This document shows, piece after piece, positions 8,820-16,783 of a stretch of DNA of 64,000 bases. The stretch spans positions 62,001 to 126,000 of the forward strand of contig NC_017455.1 of the NCBI RefSeq assembly GCF_000165465.1. Direction: 5' to 3'. This stretch comes from Halanaerobium praevalens DSM 2228. Lineage in GTDB: Bacteria > Bacillota > Halanaerobiia > Halanaerobiales > Halanaerobiaceae. Every line of letters starts with the position of its first letter. Position 1 is the stretch's first letter. Below the pieces are notes generated by a model. That model was not told the DNA's origin and did not search any database. It was given only the letters and a program-made list of their open reading frames with translations. Both the position numbers and the translations under genes were made by a program.

Positions 8820-11585
8820 TTGACTAAATTCAATTTAAAAAAAGAATACGAAATTGTATTTAATAATACCCAAGATGCTCTTTTTATTATTGAAGTTGAT
8901 CAGAATAAAGATTTTCGTTTTTTAAAATTAAATCCGACTCATGAAAAATTAACTGGACTTAAAACTGAAAATATTTATGGAAAAACTCCGGTTGAAGTTT
9001 TAGGTGCAGAAATGGGACAAGCTGTACAAGCTTGTTATCAAAGATGTTTAGATCAAAAGCAAACTATTAATTATGAAGAAGTTTTAGAATTTCCAACTGG
9101 AACTACAGTTTGGGCAACTAAGTTAAGTCCTGTTTTAGAAGCTGGAGAGGTTAACTATATTGTTGGTAGTGCCCGTAATATATCTCAAAGAAAAAAATTA
9201 GAAGAAGAAAAAGAAGAATTAAGTAGAAGGTATAAATTGGCAACTAGTGCAGCAGCAATAGGAGTTTGGAAATTAGATTTAGTAACTGATGAGCTTATTT
9301 GGGATGAATATATGCTCAAAATTTATGAAATTGATGATCATAGTGATTATTCCTATCAAAGTTGGACTGAGCATATTTATATTAAAGATCGAAAAGAGAC
9401 ATCTTCTAAATTTAAAAAAGCTGTGGCAAATGGTCAAATTTTTGACCATGAATTTAGAATAATAACTAAATCTGGAACTTTTAAATATATTAAATCTTTT
9501 GGTAAACCAGTCAAAAATGCTGAAGGTAAAACAAAAGAAGTCATTGGAGTTAATTATGATATAACTGAAAGAAAAAAGTATGAAAAAAAGTTTAAGAGAA
9601 TTTTTGATGAATCTCTTTTTGGTTTAGCTTTAATTAATCCAAGGACAACCAAAGCTGTTGAATTTAATAATACAGTCTGTGAATTATTGGGATATACCAG
9701 AGAAGAATTTGCTCAGCTGAAAATAGAAGATTATGAAGCTTTGGCAGATCCTAGTTCAATTAGATTTAAATTAGAAAAACTAGCAGAAGGTGAAAAATTA
9801 AAATTTGAAACCAAACATATTAAAAAAGATGGTTCTTTAATTGATGTTTTAATCAAAGCTAGTTCTATTAATTTAAATGGTTTAAATTTAGTTCAGATTG
9901 TTTATGTAGATATAACAGAAAAAGTAGAGGCTTTAAATAAAATGGAAGAATATTCGAATGAATTAAAATTAAAAAACCTTGAATTAAAACAGGCGCGTGA
10001 CAAAGCAATGGAAGCTTCGCGTGCTAAATCAGAATTTTTATCAACTATGAGCCATGAAATTAGAACTCCGATGAATTCGATTATTGGGATGGCTGAATTA
10101 TTACAAGAAACTGAGTTGAGTGAACAACAGCAAAAATATATTAATATCTTTCAAAATGCAGGTGAAAGCCTATTAACTTTAATTAATGATATTCTTGATC
10201 TTTCCAAAATAGAAGCTGGCAGGATAGAGTTAGAAGCAGAAAAATTTAATTTAGTTGAAACAGTTGAAAATATTGCTGAAATGATTTCTCTGCGTGCCTT
10301 TAAAAAAGGTTTAGAATTACCTTTAAGAATTGCAGCAGAAGTACCTGAATGTGTAATTGGTGATTCTGAAAGAATTAGACAAATTTTAATTAATTTATTA
10401 GGTAATGCAGTCAAATTTACCGAAAAAGGTCAGGTTTTTTTAGATCTTAGAATTGATTCAGAATTTAAAAGCAAGGATCAAAAGCAGGTTATCTTTGCTA
10501 TTAAGGATACTGGAATTGGAATTGAAAAGGCAAAACAAAAACAAATTTTTGATAGTTTTACTCAGGCTGATTCTTCTAGTACTCGTAAATATGGAGGGAC
10601 AGGACTAGGATTAACAATTTCTAAACAATTAGTAGAATTAATGGGAGGAAAAATTTGGCTTAAAAGTACTCCTCAACTTGGTAGCACTTTTTACTTTTCT
10701 CTACCTTTAAAAATAGTTGAAAATAATTTTAAGTCTCAGAAAAGTCAGACTCGAAATTTTGAGCAGTACAAAATATTAGTTGTTGATGATAATCCAACTA
10801 ATATCTTTATTTTAAAAGAAATATTGGCTGAAAGAGGAATAGAAATAGGTACAGCTCAAAATCAGCAAGAAGCTTTAACAGAGATAGCTCAAAGTATTGA
10901 AGCCCAGGCACCTTATCAGATTATATTAATGGATAATTTTATGCCTCAAAAAAATGGTTTAGATACTTCTAAAAAAATAAGAGAAAAGTTTGATTTACCA
11001 AACCTACAGATAATAATTTTATCTTCAGCTTATGCGGAAAAAAATTTACAAAACAGAGAAGGTTTAATTAATGATTTTATGATGAAACCAGTTCGTAAAA
11101 AAGATTTATTTTCTTTATTAGAAAAAGCAGCAGCTAAAATAGAAAATAAAAAGGCTAATGATTTTAAACAAAAAGCCGAAAAAGAAAAAGTTAGTCAAAA
11201 AGATTTAACTACTGCAAATAAAGAGTTATTAATTGTTGAAGATAATCCAGATAATCGTTTTCTAATCAAGGCTTTTTTAAAAAAGAAAAACTATCAGCTT
11301 GATATTGCTAAAAATGGAATTGAAGCTGTAGAGAAATTTAAATCTAAGCTATATGATTTAGTTTTAATGGATATTCAGATGCCAGAAATGAATGGCTATC
11401 AGGCAGTAAATGAAATTAGAAAATGGGAAAAAGAAAATAAAAAAATTAAAACACCAGTAGTTGCTTTAACTGCTTATGCTTTAGATTCTGATAAAGAAAA
11501 AGCTTTGAAAGAAGGTTTTGATGACCATCTAACTAAACCACTAAAAAAAGACAAACTTTATCAGCTAATAGCTAAGTATATTTAG
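8820..11585 (+). CDS. hybrid histidine kinase (PAS x3, HisKA, HATPase, two receivers)
   Basis: The 921-residue kinase is soluble, with no transmembrane segment seen. Three PAS domains lie at ~1-130, ~140-255 and ~258-370; each is followed by a PAC-like ending such as GVNYDITERKKYEKKFKRIF. Next come a coiled segment, HisKA (FLSTMSHEIRTPMNSIIGM near 407), and an HATPase with N-box NLLGNAVKFTEKG, DTGIGIE and GGTGLGLTISKQL. Two receivers complete it: the first with VVDDNPTN and LMDNFMPQKNG, the second with VEDNPDN and LMDIQMPEMNG. There is no HPt domain; the neighbouring HPt gene supplies it. Start is TTG 8820 after AAGGGAGT. It senses an unknown intracellular cue and should drive c-di-GMP synthesis by the REC-GGDEF protein. 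Confidence 0.92.
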   Translation: MTKFNLKKEYEIVFNNTQDALFIIEVDQNKDFRFLKLNPTHEKLTGLKTENIYGKTPVEVLGAEMGQAVQACYQRCLDQKQTINYEEVLEFPTGTTVWATKLSPVLEAGEVNYIVGSARNISQRKKLEEEKEELSRRYKLATSAAAIGVWKLDLVTDELIWDEYMLKIYEIDDHSDYSYQSWTEHIYIKDRKETSSKFKKAVANGQIFDHEFRIITKSGTFKYIKSFGKPVKNAEGKTKEVIGVNYDITERKKYEKKFKRIFDESLFGLALINPRTTKAVEFNNTVCELLGYTREEFAQLKIEDYEALADPSSIRFKLEKLAEGEKLKFETKHIKKDGSLIDVLIKASSINLNGLNLVQIVYVDITEKVEALNKMEEYSNELKLKNLELKQARDKAMEASRAKSEFLSTMSHEIRTPMNSIIGMAELLQETELSEQQQKYINIFQNAGESLLTLINDILDLSKIEAGRIELEAEKFNLVETVENIAEMISLRAFKKGLELPLRIAAEVPECVIGDSERIRQILINLLGNAVKFTEKGQVFLDLRIDSEFKSKDQKQVIFAIKDTGIGIEKAKQKQIFDSFTQADSSSTRKYGGTGLGLTISKQLVELMGGKIWLKSTPQLGSTFYFSLPLKIVENNFKSQKSQTRNFEQYKILVVDDNPTNIFILKEILAERGIEIGTAQNQQEALTEIAQSIEAQAPYQIILMDNFMPQKNGLDTSKKIREKFDLPNLQIIILSSAYAEKNLQNREGLINDFMMKPVRKKDLFSLLEKAAAKIENKKANDFKQKAEKEKVSQKDLTTANKELLIVEDNPDNRFLIKAFLKKKNYQLDIAKNGIEAVEKFKSKLYDLVLMDIQMPEMNGYQAVNEIRKWEKENKKIKTPVVALTAYALDSDKEKALKEGFDDHLTKPLKKDKLYQLIAKYI

Positions 11586-11655
11586 TGATTTACAAGAGAA
11601 CATAGTGTAAAATAAGTTTTGGAGATTCAAATTAAAATTAGACAAAAAAATAGAA

Positions 11656-11719
11656 AGAAGACTCCCTTTTTGATAAAATGTTTTTAGGACAAAAAACAAA
11701 ATAGAAAGGGGAGTCTTCT
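11656..11719. repeat. inverted repeat in the IS left region
   Basis: AGAAGACTCCCTTT (11656-11669) pairs with AAAGGGGAGTCTTCT (11705-11719), with one bulged G. A related GGGAGTCTTA also occurs near the right end at 12871-12880. It may be the transposase leader or a scar of the deletion that removed the 5' end of the gene. Confidence 0.6.
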
Positions 11720-12860
11720 TATTATGCCTCTAAAAACACTGAAGATATTGATTATACTTATCTTGTAGATGATATCTTTGGTATTGAAAGATACCAGCGA
11801 CTGGATAAAGGTCTAGAACTTGATCTGGTAGAAAAGGCTGAAGAATATTCCTATCAGAAAGCAGCTAACATGGCTTCTAGGGTTGTTCCTTTAAGTAAGC
11901 AGACAACTTTAAACAAAATAAAAAAACTTGGTAAAATAGACAATAGAGCTACTGACGAGAAACTTGAAGATAAAGAGAAAAAGAAAGTTAAATATCTTTA
12001 CATAGAAGCAGATGAAGATCATATCTCTATCCAGAAGAAAAACCGTGATGAAGATGAGAAAAGTAAATCTAAGAACAAAATAACTAAGCTTGTTTATGTA
12101 CATGAAGGACGTCAAGGAGCTAGAAATAAATTAAAGAATGTTAAATTCTTCTCTGGTATTTACAACAAGTCTGAAGACCTCTGGGAAGAGGTTTTAAGCT
12201 ATATAGATGATATTTATGACATGGACTACATAGAGACGATATTTTTAGCAGGAGATGGAGCAAACTGGATTAAAACCGGTCTAAAAGAGATTCATAAAAC
12301 AAAATATATACTGGATAGATATCACTTGAATAAATATGTAATTAAGGCAACTGGGCACTATCCAAAACAAAGAAGTAATCTCTGGTTGGGTTTAAATCAA
12401 GCTAAAATCAAATGGGTTAGATCAACTTTTAAAATACTGTCAGAAAAAGCAGAGAATGAGGAAGAAAAAGAGAGAGTTAAGAAAACAAGAAGTTATATAT
12501 ACTCTAATTGGGCAGGTATAGAGAACTTTGTAAATGATTCAAATGCAGAAGGTTGTAGTGCGGAAGGTCATGTAAGTCATGTATTAGCTTCGAGAATGTC
12601 TTCGAGACCTTTAGCCTGGTCAGAAGATGGTGCAGATAGAATGGGCAAGATTAAGAGCATTTAAATATAATGGCGGTAAAAAAGATGATCTATTCAAACT
12701 ATATGAGCATAAAGAAAAAGAAAAAAGAATCAAAATGAGAACCGAAAGAATTATAGATCATAGAAAAACATTATTTCCTGTTGCTAAGGAAACAGTTCCT
12801 GCCTTACGTAAAGGCAAAGTTAATGGATTACAGAGAGTAATAAAGTCTCTAGCATTTTAA
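11705..12860 (+). pseudogene. ISLre2 (UPF0236) transposase, truncated and frameshifted
   Basis: The reading frame that matches the family is open from ~11705 without a start codon and covers the middle of the protein: DIFGIERYQRLDKGLELD near the beginning, FLAGDGANWIKTGLKEI and ILDRYHLNKY in the catalytic region, then EGHVSHVLASRMSSRPLAWS. Roughly the first 90-100 residues of the family are missing. An ATG at 11724 after a good AAGGGGAG site is in another frame and hits a stop after 14 codons. At 12643-12645 an extra G in a GGG run shifts the frame: the 5' part ends at 12664, while the expected continuation (ARLRAFKYNGG) is read in the next frame to 12860. Joining the frames restores the family order, so this is a dead transposase rather than two genes. 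Confidence 0.88.
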
Positions 12861-12909
12861 AATATTTACAGGGAGTCTTAATTTATTTCCAAAACCTACT
12901 TGGCACAAT

Positions 12910-13182
12910 CGTAAGGTTCAACACCTTCAAATATTCCAGTTAGTATGATATAATACTAATTACAAGGTTATAAAAATAGTAATGCTAACTCACAACCTGA
13001 GTTCAGCCCCTTGTCGTAAAAGTGAATATATGGAGTTGCAAACACTAATCCTTGTTTGTGTAAAATATTCAAGGTATCGCAGAATTAATGTATTCCCAGA
13101 ATAGCTATATAGCTATGAGGGATAATGGGTTTGTGGACAGCCCCTAGTGAATAAGGTAATCTACATTTGTAGAGGAAACTTA
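12910..13182 (+). ncRNA. structured RNA resembling HEARO / IscB-type omega RNA
   Basis: A chain of short hairpins spans the segment: TTAGTAT/ATACTAA (12940-12959), AACTCA/TGAGTT (12987-13003), CAAACA/TGTTTG (13039-13058), a longer one closed by TCCC/GGGA around ATAGCTATATAGCTAT (about 13094-13121), and TCTACA/TGTAGA (13160-13173) followed by GAGGAAAC. The G+C content is higher than in neighbouring intergenic DNA. The order of elements, the final hairpin with a purine-rich GAGGAA (where a ribosome site for a nuclease gene would be), and the IS605-like right end downstream match my memory of HEARO RNAs found before IscB/IsrB genes. The nuclease gene is absent. The RNA family assignment is by pattern only. 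Confidence 0.42.
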
Positions 13183-13207
13183 AACTACAAACTTCACTAA
13201 AAAGCTA

Positions 13208-13238
13208 CTAGTAATATACTTGTTTTTTTGAGTATATG
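13208..13238 (+). terminator. hairpin with T-run inside the element
   Basis: AATATACTTG TTTTTTT GAGTATAT (about 13213-13237) forms a stem around a T-run. It could end the structured RNA, though the T-run is in the loop, so termination is doubtful. Confidence 0.25.
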
Positions 13239-13304
13239 AAGTATAGCGAAGCTCCATCTAAATTTTTAATTTAGGTGGTGAGGTTCACATGATAAACTTA
13301 TTAT

Positions 13305-13408
13305 ACATTTGCTTGACTTAATTATTGGATTTTTATTTTATTAATTCGATAAATTCAGGCAAATGTTTTTGTTTAGCAGAAGCTTTAATTAAAGCTTAAG
13401 GCTTTTTT
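13305..13408 (+). other. two hairpins upstream of the sigma-54 activator gene
   Basis: ACATTTGCTTGA (13305-13316) pairs with TCAGGCAAATGT (13355-13366) through 12 positions with one G-T pair and a 38-base loop, followed by TTTTTG. A second hairpin AAGCTTTAATTAAAGCTT (13380-13397) is followed by AAGGCTTTTTT. Either could act as a terminator or leader structure; their role is not clear. Confidence 0.35.
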
Positions 13409-13444
13409 GATAATTTTAAGATTATTATGAAATGAGGGAAAAAT

Positions 13445-15064
13445 ATGAGTTGCTCTTTTAAAGTCGATGTAGTAGATACTCCTGGAGTTACCAGTAAGCT
13501 TTTAAATATTGTTGACAGTTTTAATTTAAACTTAAAAGCAATGGAAGTAATTCCTGGAGAAATTTTTATTCGGATTAGTAAATTGCCAAAATCTGAGCCA
13601 GATTCTACTCAAGAATTATTTGATAGATTAAAAAAGTTAGAGTTTGTTAAAGATGTTTATGATATAGAGTATATGCCCTTTGAAATTAAAGAACAGCAGT
13701 TGAAAACAGTAATGAATAATCTAAAAGAAGGAATTATAGCTATAGATAAAAATGGTAAAATTAGTACAATGAACAAGTCAGCGGAACTAATGCTTAATGT
13801 TGCTTTAGAAAATTCAATTGGGAAAAATATTAATCAGATTATAGATTCTAAACAATTGCCAATTATGGAAACTCTAAAAAAAGAAAAGAAAATTGAAAAT
13901 GAAGAGATATTTGTAGAAGCTGACTATGGTCAATCACATTATTTTACTACAACAACTCCAATTTTTGATGCAGAAGATAATTTAATTGGAGCAGTAGCCT
14001 CAATGAAAGACATAGATGAAGTAAGAAAACTTTATAATACAATTTTAGAAAGTCCAGAGATTCAATTTAGTGATATAATTCACCAAAGTAAAAAAATGCA
14101 GCAGTTGATAGAATATGCAAGAAGATCTGCTCAAAATGATTCTACAATTTTTATTAGAGGTGAAAGTGGAACAGGTAAAGAATTATTTGCCAGAGCTATT
14201 TATTCTGCTAGCTCTAGAAATCAGGAAGCTTTTGTTCCTGTTAACTGTGCAGCCTTACCAGATTCCTTATTAGAAAGTGAACTTTTTGGCTATGAAGAAG
14301 GATCGTTTACTGGTGCTAAAAAAGGTGGTAAACAAGGTCTTTTTGAACTAGCAGATAAAGGAACTATTTTTTTGGATGAAATAGGAGAGATGTCAGCTCA
14401 TTTACAGGCTAAGCTTTTGCGGACTTTAGAACAAAAGCAAATCAGAAAGGTCGGAGGAGATAAAGTAATTAATATAGATGTTCGAGTTATTGCAGCTACA
14501 AATAGAAAGATAGAAGAGATGATTAGAGAAAATAAATTTAGAGAAGATTTATATTATCGCTTAAATGTGATTCCAATAGTTATTCCACCGCTGAGAGAAA
14601 GAAGAGAAGACCTATTACTTTTAAGTAAATACTTTCTTTGGAAAATAACAACTAAAATGAGAATCCCAAATAAATATTTAAATCCAGCTGCCAAAGAAAA
14701 AATATTAGCTTATAATTGGCCAGGAAATGTAAGAGAATTAAAAAATGTTTTAGAAAGGGCAATTAATTTTGTCTCTTCCCAAGAAATTAAAGCAAAAGAT
14801 ATAATTTTTGATCAACTCCGTTTGCGCAATAATAATAGCTTAAAGGATGAATTTAATAATTATCAAGCAGAAGATAATTTATTGAGTGGGGACTATTTAG
14901 AAGTAAAAGAAATGGCTCCAATTAAAAAAATGGTAAATGAATTAGAAAAATTAGTAATTGATTATACACTTCAGGAAGAAAAAAGTTTGAGAAAGGCAGC
15001 TAAAGTCCTAGGTGTCTCACATACAACTGTTTTAAATAAAGCTAAAAAATATAATCTGCAATAA
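13445..15064 (+). CDS. TyrR-like sigma-54-dependent transcriptional activator
   Basis: The 539-residue activator has an N-terminal ACT-like domain (VDVVDTPGVTSKLLNIVDSF), a PAS domain at ~80-190, a AAA+ sigma-54 interaction domain at ~205-435 (Walker A GESGTGKELFARAI, the RNA-polymerase loop as GSFTGA, Walker B GTIFLDEIGEM) and a C-terminal HTH (SLRKAAKVLGVSHTTVLNKA). The ACT-PAS-AAA-HTH order is that of TyrR and related amino-acid regulators. GSFTGA replaces the commoner GAFTGA. It lies just upstream of a methionine gamma-lyase gene that carries a -24/-12 promoter, so it probably activates that gene in response to an amino acid. Start ATG after ATGAGGG. Confidence 0.9.
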   Translation: MSCSFKVDVVDTPGVTSKLLNIVDSFNLNLKAMEVIPGEIFIRISKLPKSEPDSTQELFDRLKKLEFVKDVYDIEYMPFEIKEQQLKTVMNNLKEGIIAIDKNGKISTMNKSAELMLNVALENSIGKNINQIIDSKQLPIMETLKKEKKIENEEIFVEADYGQSHYFTTTTPIFDAEDNLIGAVASMKDIDEVRKLYNTILESPEIQFSDIIHQSKKMQQLIEYARRSAQNDSTIFIRGESGTGKELFARAIYSASSRNQEAFVPVNCAALPDSLLESELFGYEEGSFTGAKKGGKQGLFELADKGTIFLDEIGEMSAHLQAKLLRTLEQKQIRKVGGDKVINIDVRVIAATNRKIEEMIRENKFREDLYYRLNVIPIVIPPLRERREDLLLLSKYFLWKITTKMRIPNKYLNPAAKEKILAYNWPGNVRELKNVLERAINFVSSQEIKAKDIIFDQLRLRNNNSLKDEFNNYQAEDNLLSGDYLEVKEMAPIKKMVNELEKLVIDYTLQEEKSLRKAAKVLGVSHTTVLNKAKKYNLQ

Positions 15065-15196
15065 AACTTTCCACCTGTTAAATTAATTTTACAGTAGGAT
15101 TAACTATTATTTGATAGTAATAATCTTTTAATTTAAGCTAATCATTTTTAATCCGCTTTCTTAAAATGTAAATAATAATTGACAAAAATCTAAATT

Positions 15197-15316
15197 TTAA
15201 GACTATTCATATAAATTTTATATTTTATATTTCAGTTTTAAAATTTCAAAAATTAAAATAAAAGTCTTAAAGCCTGTTAAAATAGGAATATAAATATTAT
15301 TTGCAAAAAGTCTTAA
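15197..15316 (+). promoter_or_regulatory. candidate upstream activating sites
   Basis: Three copies of one octamer lie upstream of the -24/-12 promoter: TTAAGACT at 15197-15204, then AGTCTTAA (its exact reverse complement) at 15263-15270 and 15309-15316. The first two form an inverted pair, and the third is just upstream of the -24 box. They are plausible binding half-sites for the TyrR-like activator encoded immediately upstream. Confidence 0.4.
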
Positions 15317-15320
15317 TTTT

Positions 15321-15336
15321 TGGCATATTAATTGCA
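15321..15336 (+). promoter_or_regulatory. sigma-54 (-24/-12) promoter of methionine gamma-lyase
   Basis: TGGCATATTAATTGCA matches the sigma-54 consensus TGGCAYRNNNNTTGCW at every defined position, with GG and GC at the required spacing. It lies about 80 bases upstream of the methionine gamma-lyase start and 257 bases after a sigma-54 activator gene, so an enhancer-dependent promoter is well supported. Confidence 0.85.
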
Positions 15337-15413
15337 TTATATTGTGAGTGAGAGCAAATAAAAATATAAATTAAATTATTTTTAAATTAAATTATTTACA
15401 GGGGGTTTTTATT

Positions 15414-16607
15414 TTGGAAAAGAAAGATTTAGGAAAATTAGGATTTCAATCACTTTGTTGTCATGCTGGTCAACATGCAGATCCTCAAACTGGTGCTCAT
15501 AACACACCTATTTATCAAACATCTACTTTTGCCTTTCAAAATGTAGAAGACGGAGCGAAAAAGTTTGCTGGAGAAAAAGAAGGATATATTTACACTAGAT
15601 TAGGTAATCCAACTCAAACAGCTTTAGAAGAAAAAATGGCTGCTTTAGAAGGTGCTGAAGCTGCAATTGCTACTGCATCTGGAATGGCGGCAATTTCTGC
15701 ATCTGTAATGGCTGTTGCTTTTGCTGGAGATCACATTCTGGCCCATGATTGTCTCTATGGATGTACTCATTCCTTAATGGAAGAAATATTACCAAGATAT
15801 GGAATTGAAGTTACTTTTGCTGATTTATCTAATTTAGATAATGTTGATAAAAATCTACAAGATAATACAAAATTAGTTTATCTTGAAACACCATCTAATC
15901 CAACTCTTAACCTAGTTGATATTGAAGAAATTAGTAAAAAAGCTCATGCAGCTGGAGCAAAAGTTATAGCAGATAACACTTTTATGACTCCTTATTTACA
16001 AAATCCTTTAGCATTAGGAGCAGATATGGTTGTTCATAGTGCTACTAAATACATAGGTGGTCATGGAGATGCTATAGCAGGTGTGATTGCTGGTAATCAA
16101 GAAATGTTAGCTGATATTAGAATGACTACTCTTAAAGACTTTGGTGGAATCATTAGTCCTTTTAATGCCTGGTTATTATTAAGAGGTCTTAAAACTCTAC
16201 CTTTAAGAGTCGAAAAACATAATCAAAATGCTATGGAAGTAGCTAAATTCTTAGAAAAACATGATAAAGTTGAAGAAGTATTTTTCCCAGGTTTAGAAAG
16301 TCATCCTCAGCATGAATTAGCTAAAAAACAAGCCTCTGGTTTTGGTAGCATGATCAGTTTTGAATTAAAAGGTGGTCATAGTGCAGGAGAAAAAATGATG
16401 AATAATGTTAATTTAGCTACTTTAGCTGTTAGTTTAGGTGATGTTGATACTTTAATTCAGCACCCAGCTTCAATGACTCATGCTCCAGTACCGCGTGAAG
16501 AAAGATTAAAAGCTGGAATTACAGATGGTTTAGTTAGAATTTCAATTGGAATTGAAGATTTAGATGATATTATAGCTGACCTTGACTCTGCTCTTGCAAA
16601 AATATAA
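15414..16607 (+). CDS. megL: methionine gamma-lyase
   Basis: This 397-residue Cys/Met-metabolism PLP enzyme cleaves L-methionine to 2-oxobutyrate, ammonia and methanethiol. PLP is bound by K212 in HSATKYIGGHGD. The phosphate-binding YTRLGNPT is at 60-67, and LYGCT carries C117, the cysteine that distinguishes methionine gamma-lyases from cystathionine lyases. Length matches the family. The start is TTG with GGGGG (15401-15405) upstream. Transcription probably comes from the sigma-54 promoter just upstream under the TyrR-like activator. A second, divergent copy is encoded at 21192-22391. A cystathionine or homocysteine lyase activity is a less likely alternative. Confidence 0.88.
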   Translation: MEKKDLGKLGFQSLCCHAGQHADPQTGAHNTPIYQTSTFAFQNVEDGAKKFAGEKEGYIYTRLGNPTQTALEEKMAALEGAEAAIATASGMAAISASVMAVAFAGDHILAHDCLYGCTHSLMEEILPRYGIEVTFADLSNLDNVDKNLQDNTKLVYLETPSNPTLNLVDIEEISKKAHAAGAKVIADNTFMTPYLQNPLALGADMVVHSATKYIGGHGDAIAGVIAGNQEMLADIRMTTLKDFGGIISPFNAWLLLRGLKTLPLRVEKHNQNAMEVAKFLEKHDKVEEVFFPGLESHPQHELAKKQASGFGSMISFELKGGHSAGEKMMNNVNLATLAVSLGDVDTLIQHPASMTHAPVPREERLKAGITDGLVRISIGIEDLDDIIADLDSALAKI

Positions 16608-16664
16608 AATAAGAGTAGTTTAAACTAAAATAAATTATATTATATAGAAATTATATTCTTTAAA

Positions 16665-16698
16665 TAAGGGACCCTAACTATTGCAAAGGGGTCCCTTA
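16665..16698 (+). terminator. GC-rich hairpin after methionine gamma-lyase
   Basis: A 10-base perfect stem TAAGGGACCC / GGGTCCCTTA encloses a 14-base loop. It is not followed by a T-run (TATAGGATA), so it may terminate weakly or protect the 3' end of the upstream mRNA. Confidence 0.45.
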
Positions 16699-16783
16699 TA
16701 GGATATAATTAATCAGAATCTTTTTATAATTAATGATCAGGATAAGACTATATAATTTATAATTTAAGAATGGAGGTCTTAAA

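Larger units (their letters stand above)
11616..12895 (+). mobile_element. decayed ISLre2-family insertion sequence
   Basis: The element is bounded by imperfect inverted ends: GTTTTGGAGATTCAAATT at 11616-11633 and, inverted, GTTTTGGAAATAAATT at 12895-12880. It holds a UPF0236/ISLre2-type transposase that is broken in two places. The ~1.28 kb length is shorter than full ISLre2 elements (about 1.5 kb), as expected from loss of the transposase N-terminus. No obvious target-site duplication flanks the ends, so either the boundaries are slightly off or the flanks have decayed. An internal inverted repeat (11656-11669 with 11705-11719) lies at the 5' side. Confidence 0.75.
12896..13288 (+). mobile_element. 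non-autonomous element with IS200/IS605-type right end
   Basis: This 585-base gap contains no open gene. Its right part has the subterminal hairpin CCATCTAAAT / ATTTAGGTGG (13254-13263 with 13269-13278) followed by TGAGGTTCAC, an arrangement I know from right ends of IS200/IS605 and IscB/TnpB-type elements, which transpose as single strands and end in hairpins rather than inverted repeats. The end is placed at 13288. The left end is uncertain and is set just after the ISLre2 end. The body (about 12910-13182) looks like a folded RNA. No TnpA, TnpB or IscB coding sequence remains, so the element could only move in trans. Confidence 0.5.

Noticed and set aside
10151-10414. Minus-strand frame within the hybrid kinase gene
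   Set aside because: Lies opposite the HisKA/HATPase region, has no start context and no family similarity.
11909-12115. Minus-strand 68-residue hydrophobic frame inside the transposase
   Set aside because: Antisense shadow of a Lys-rich coding region; no ribosome site and low-complexity Phe/Ile/Leu composition.
12630-12665. Programmed ribosomal frameshift in the IS transposase
   Set aside because: ISLre2 elements encode one uninterrupted transposase, the 5' end is missing as well, and the site GGGC lacks a slippery heptamer.
12627-12860. Separate 77-residue gene after the ISLre2 transposase
   Set aside because: It is the C-terminal end of the same transposase in another frame; joining the frames across the GGG run at 12643-12645 restores the family sequence.
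16665-16698. T-box or other riboswitch before the racemase gene
   Set aside because: Only a single GC-rich hairpin is present; no T-box sequence, specifier loop or alternative terminator can be drawn.
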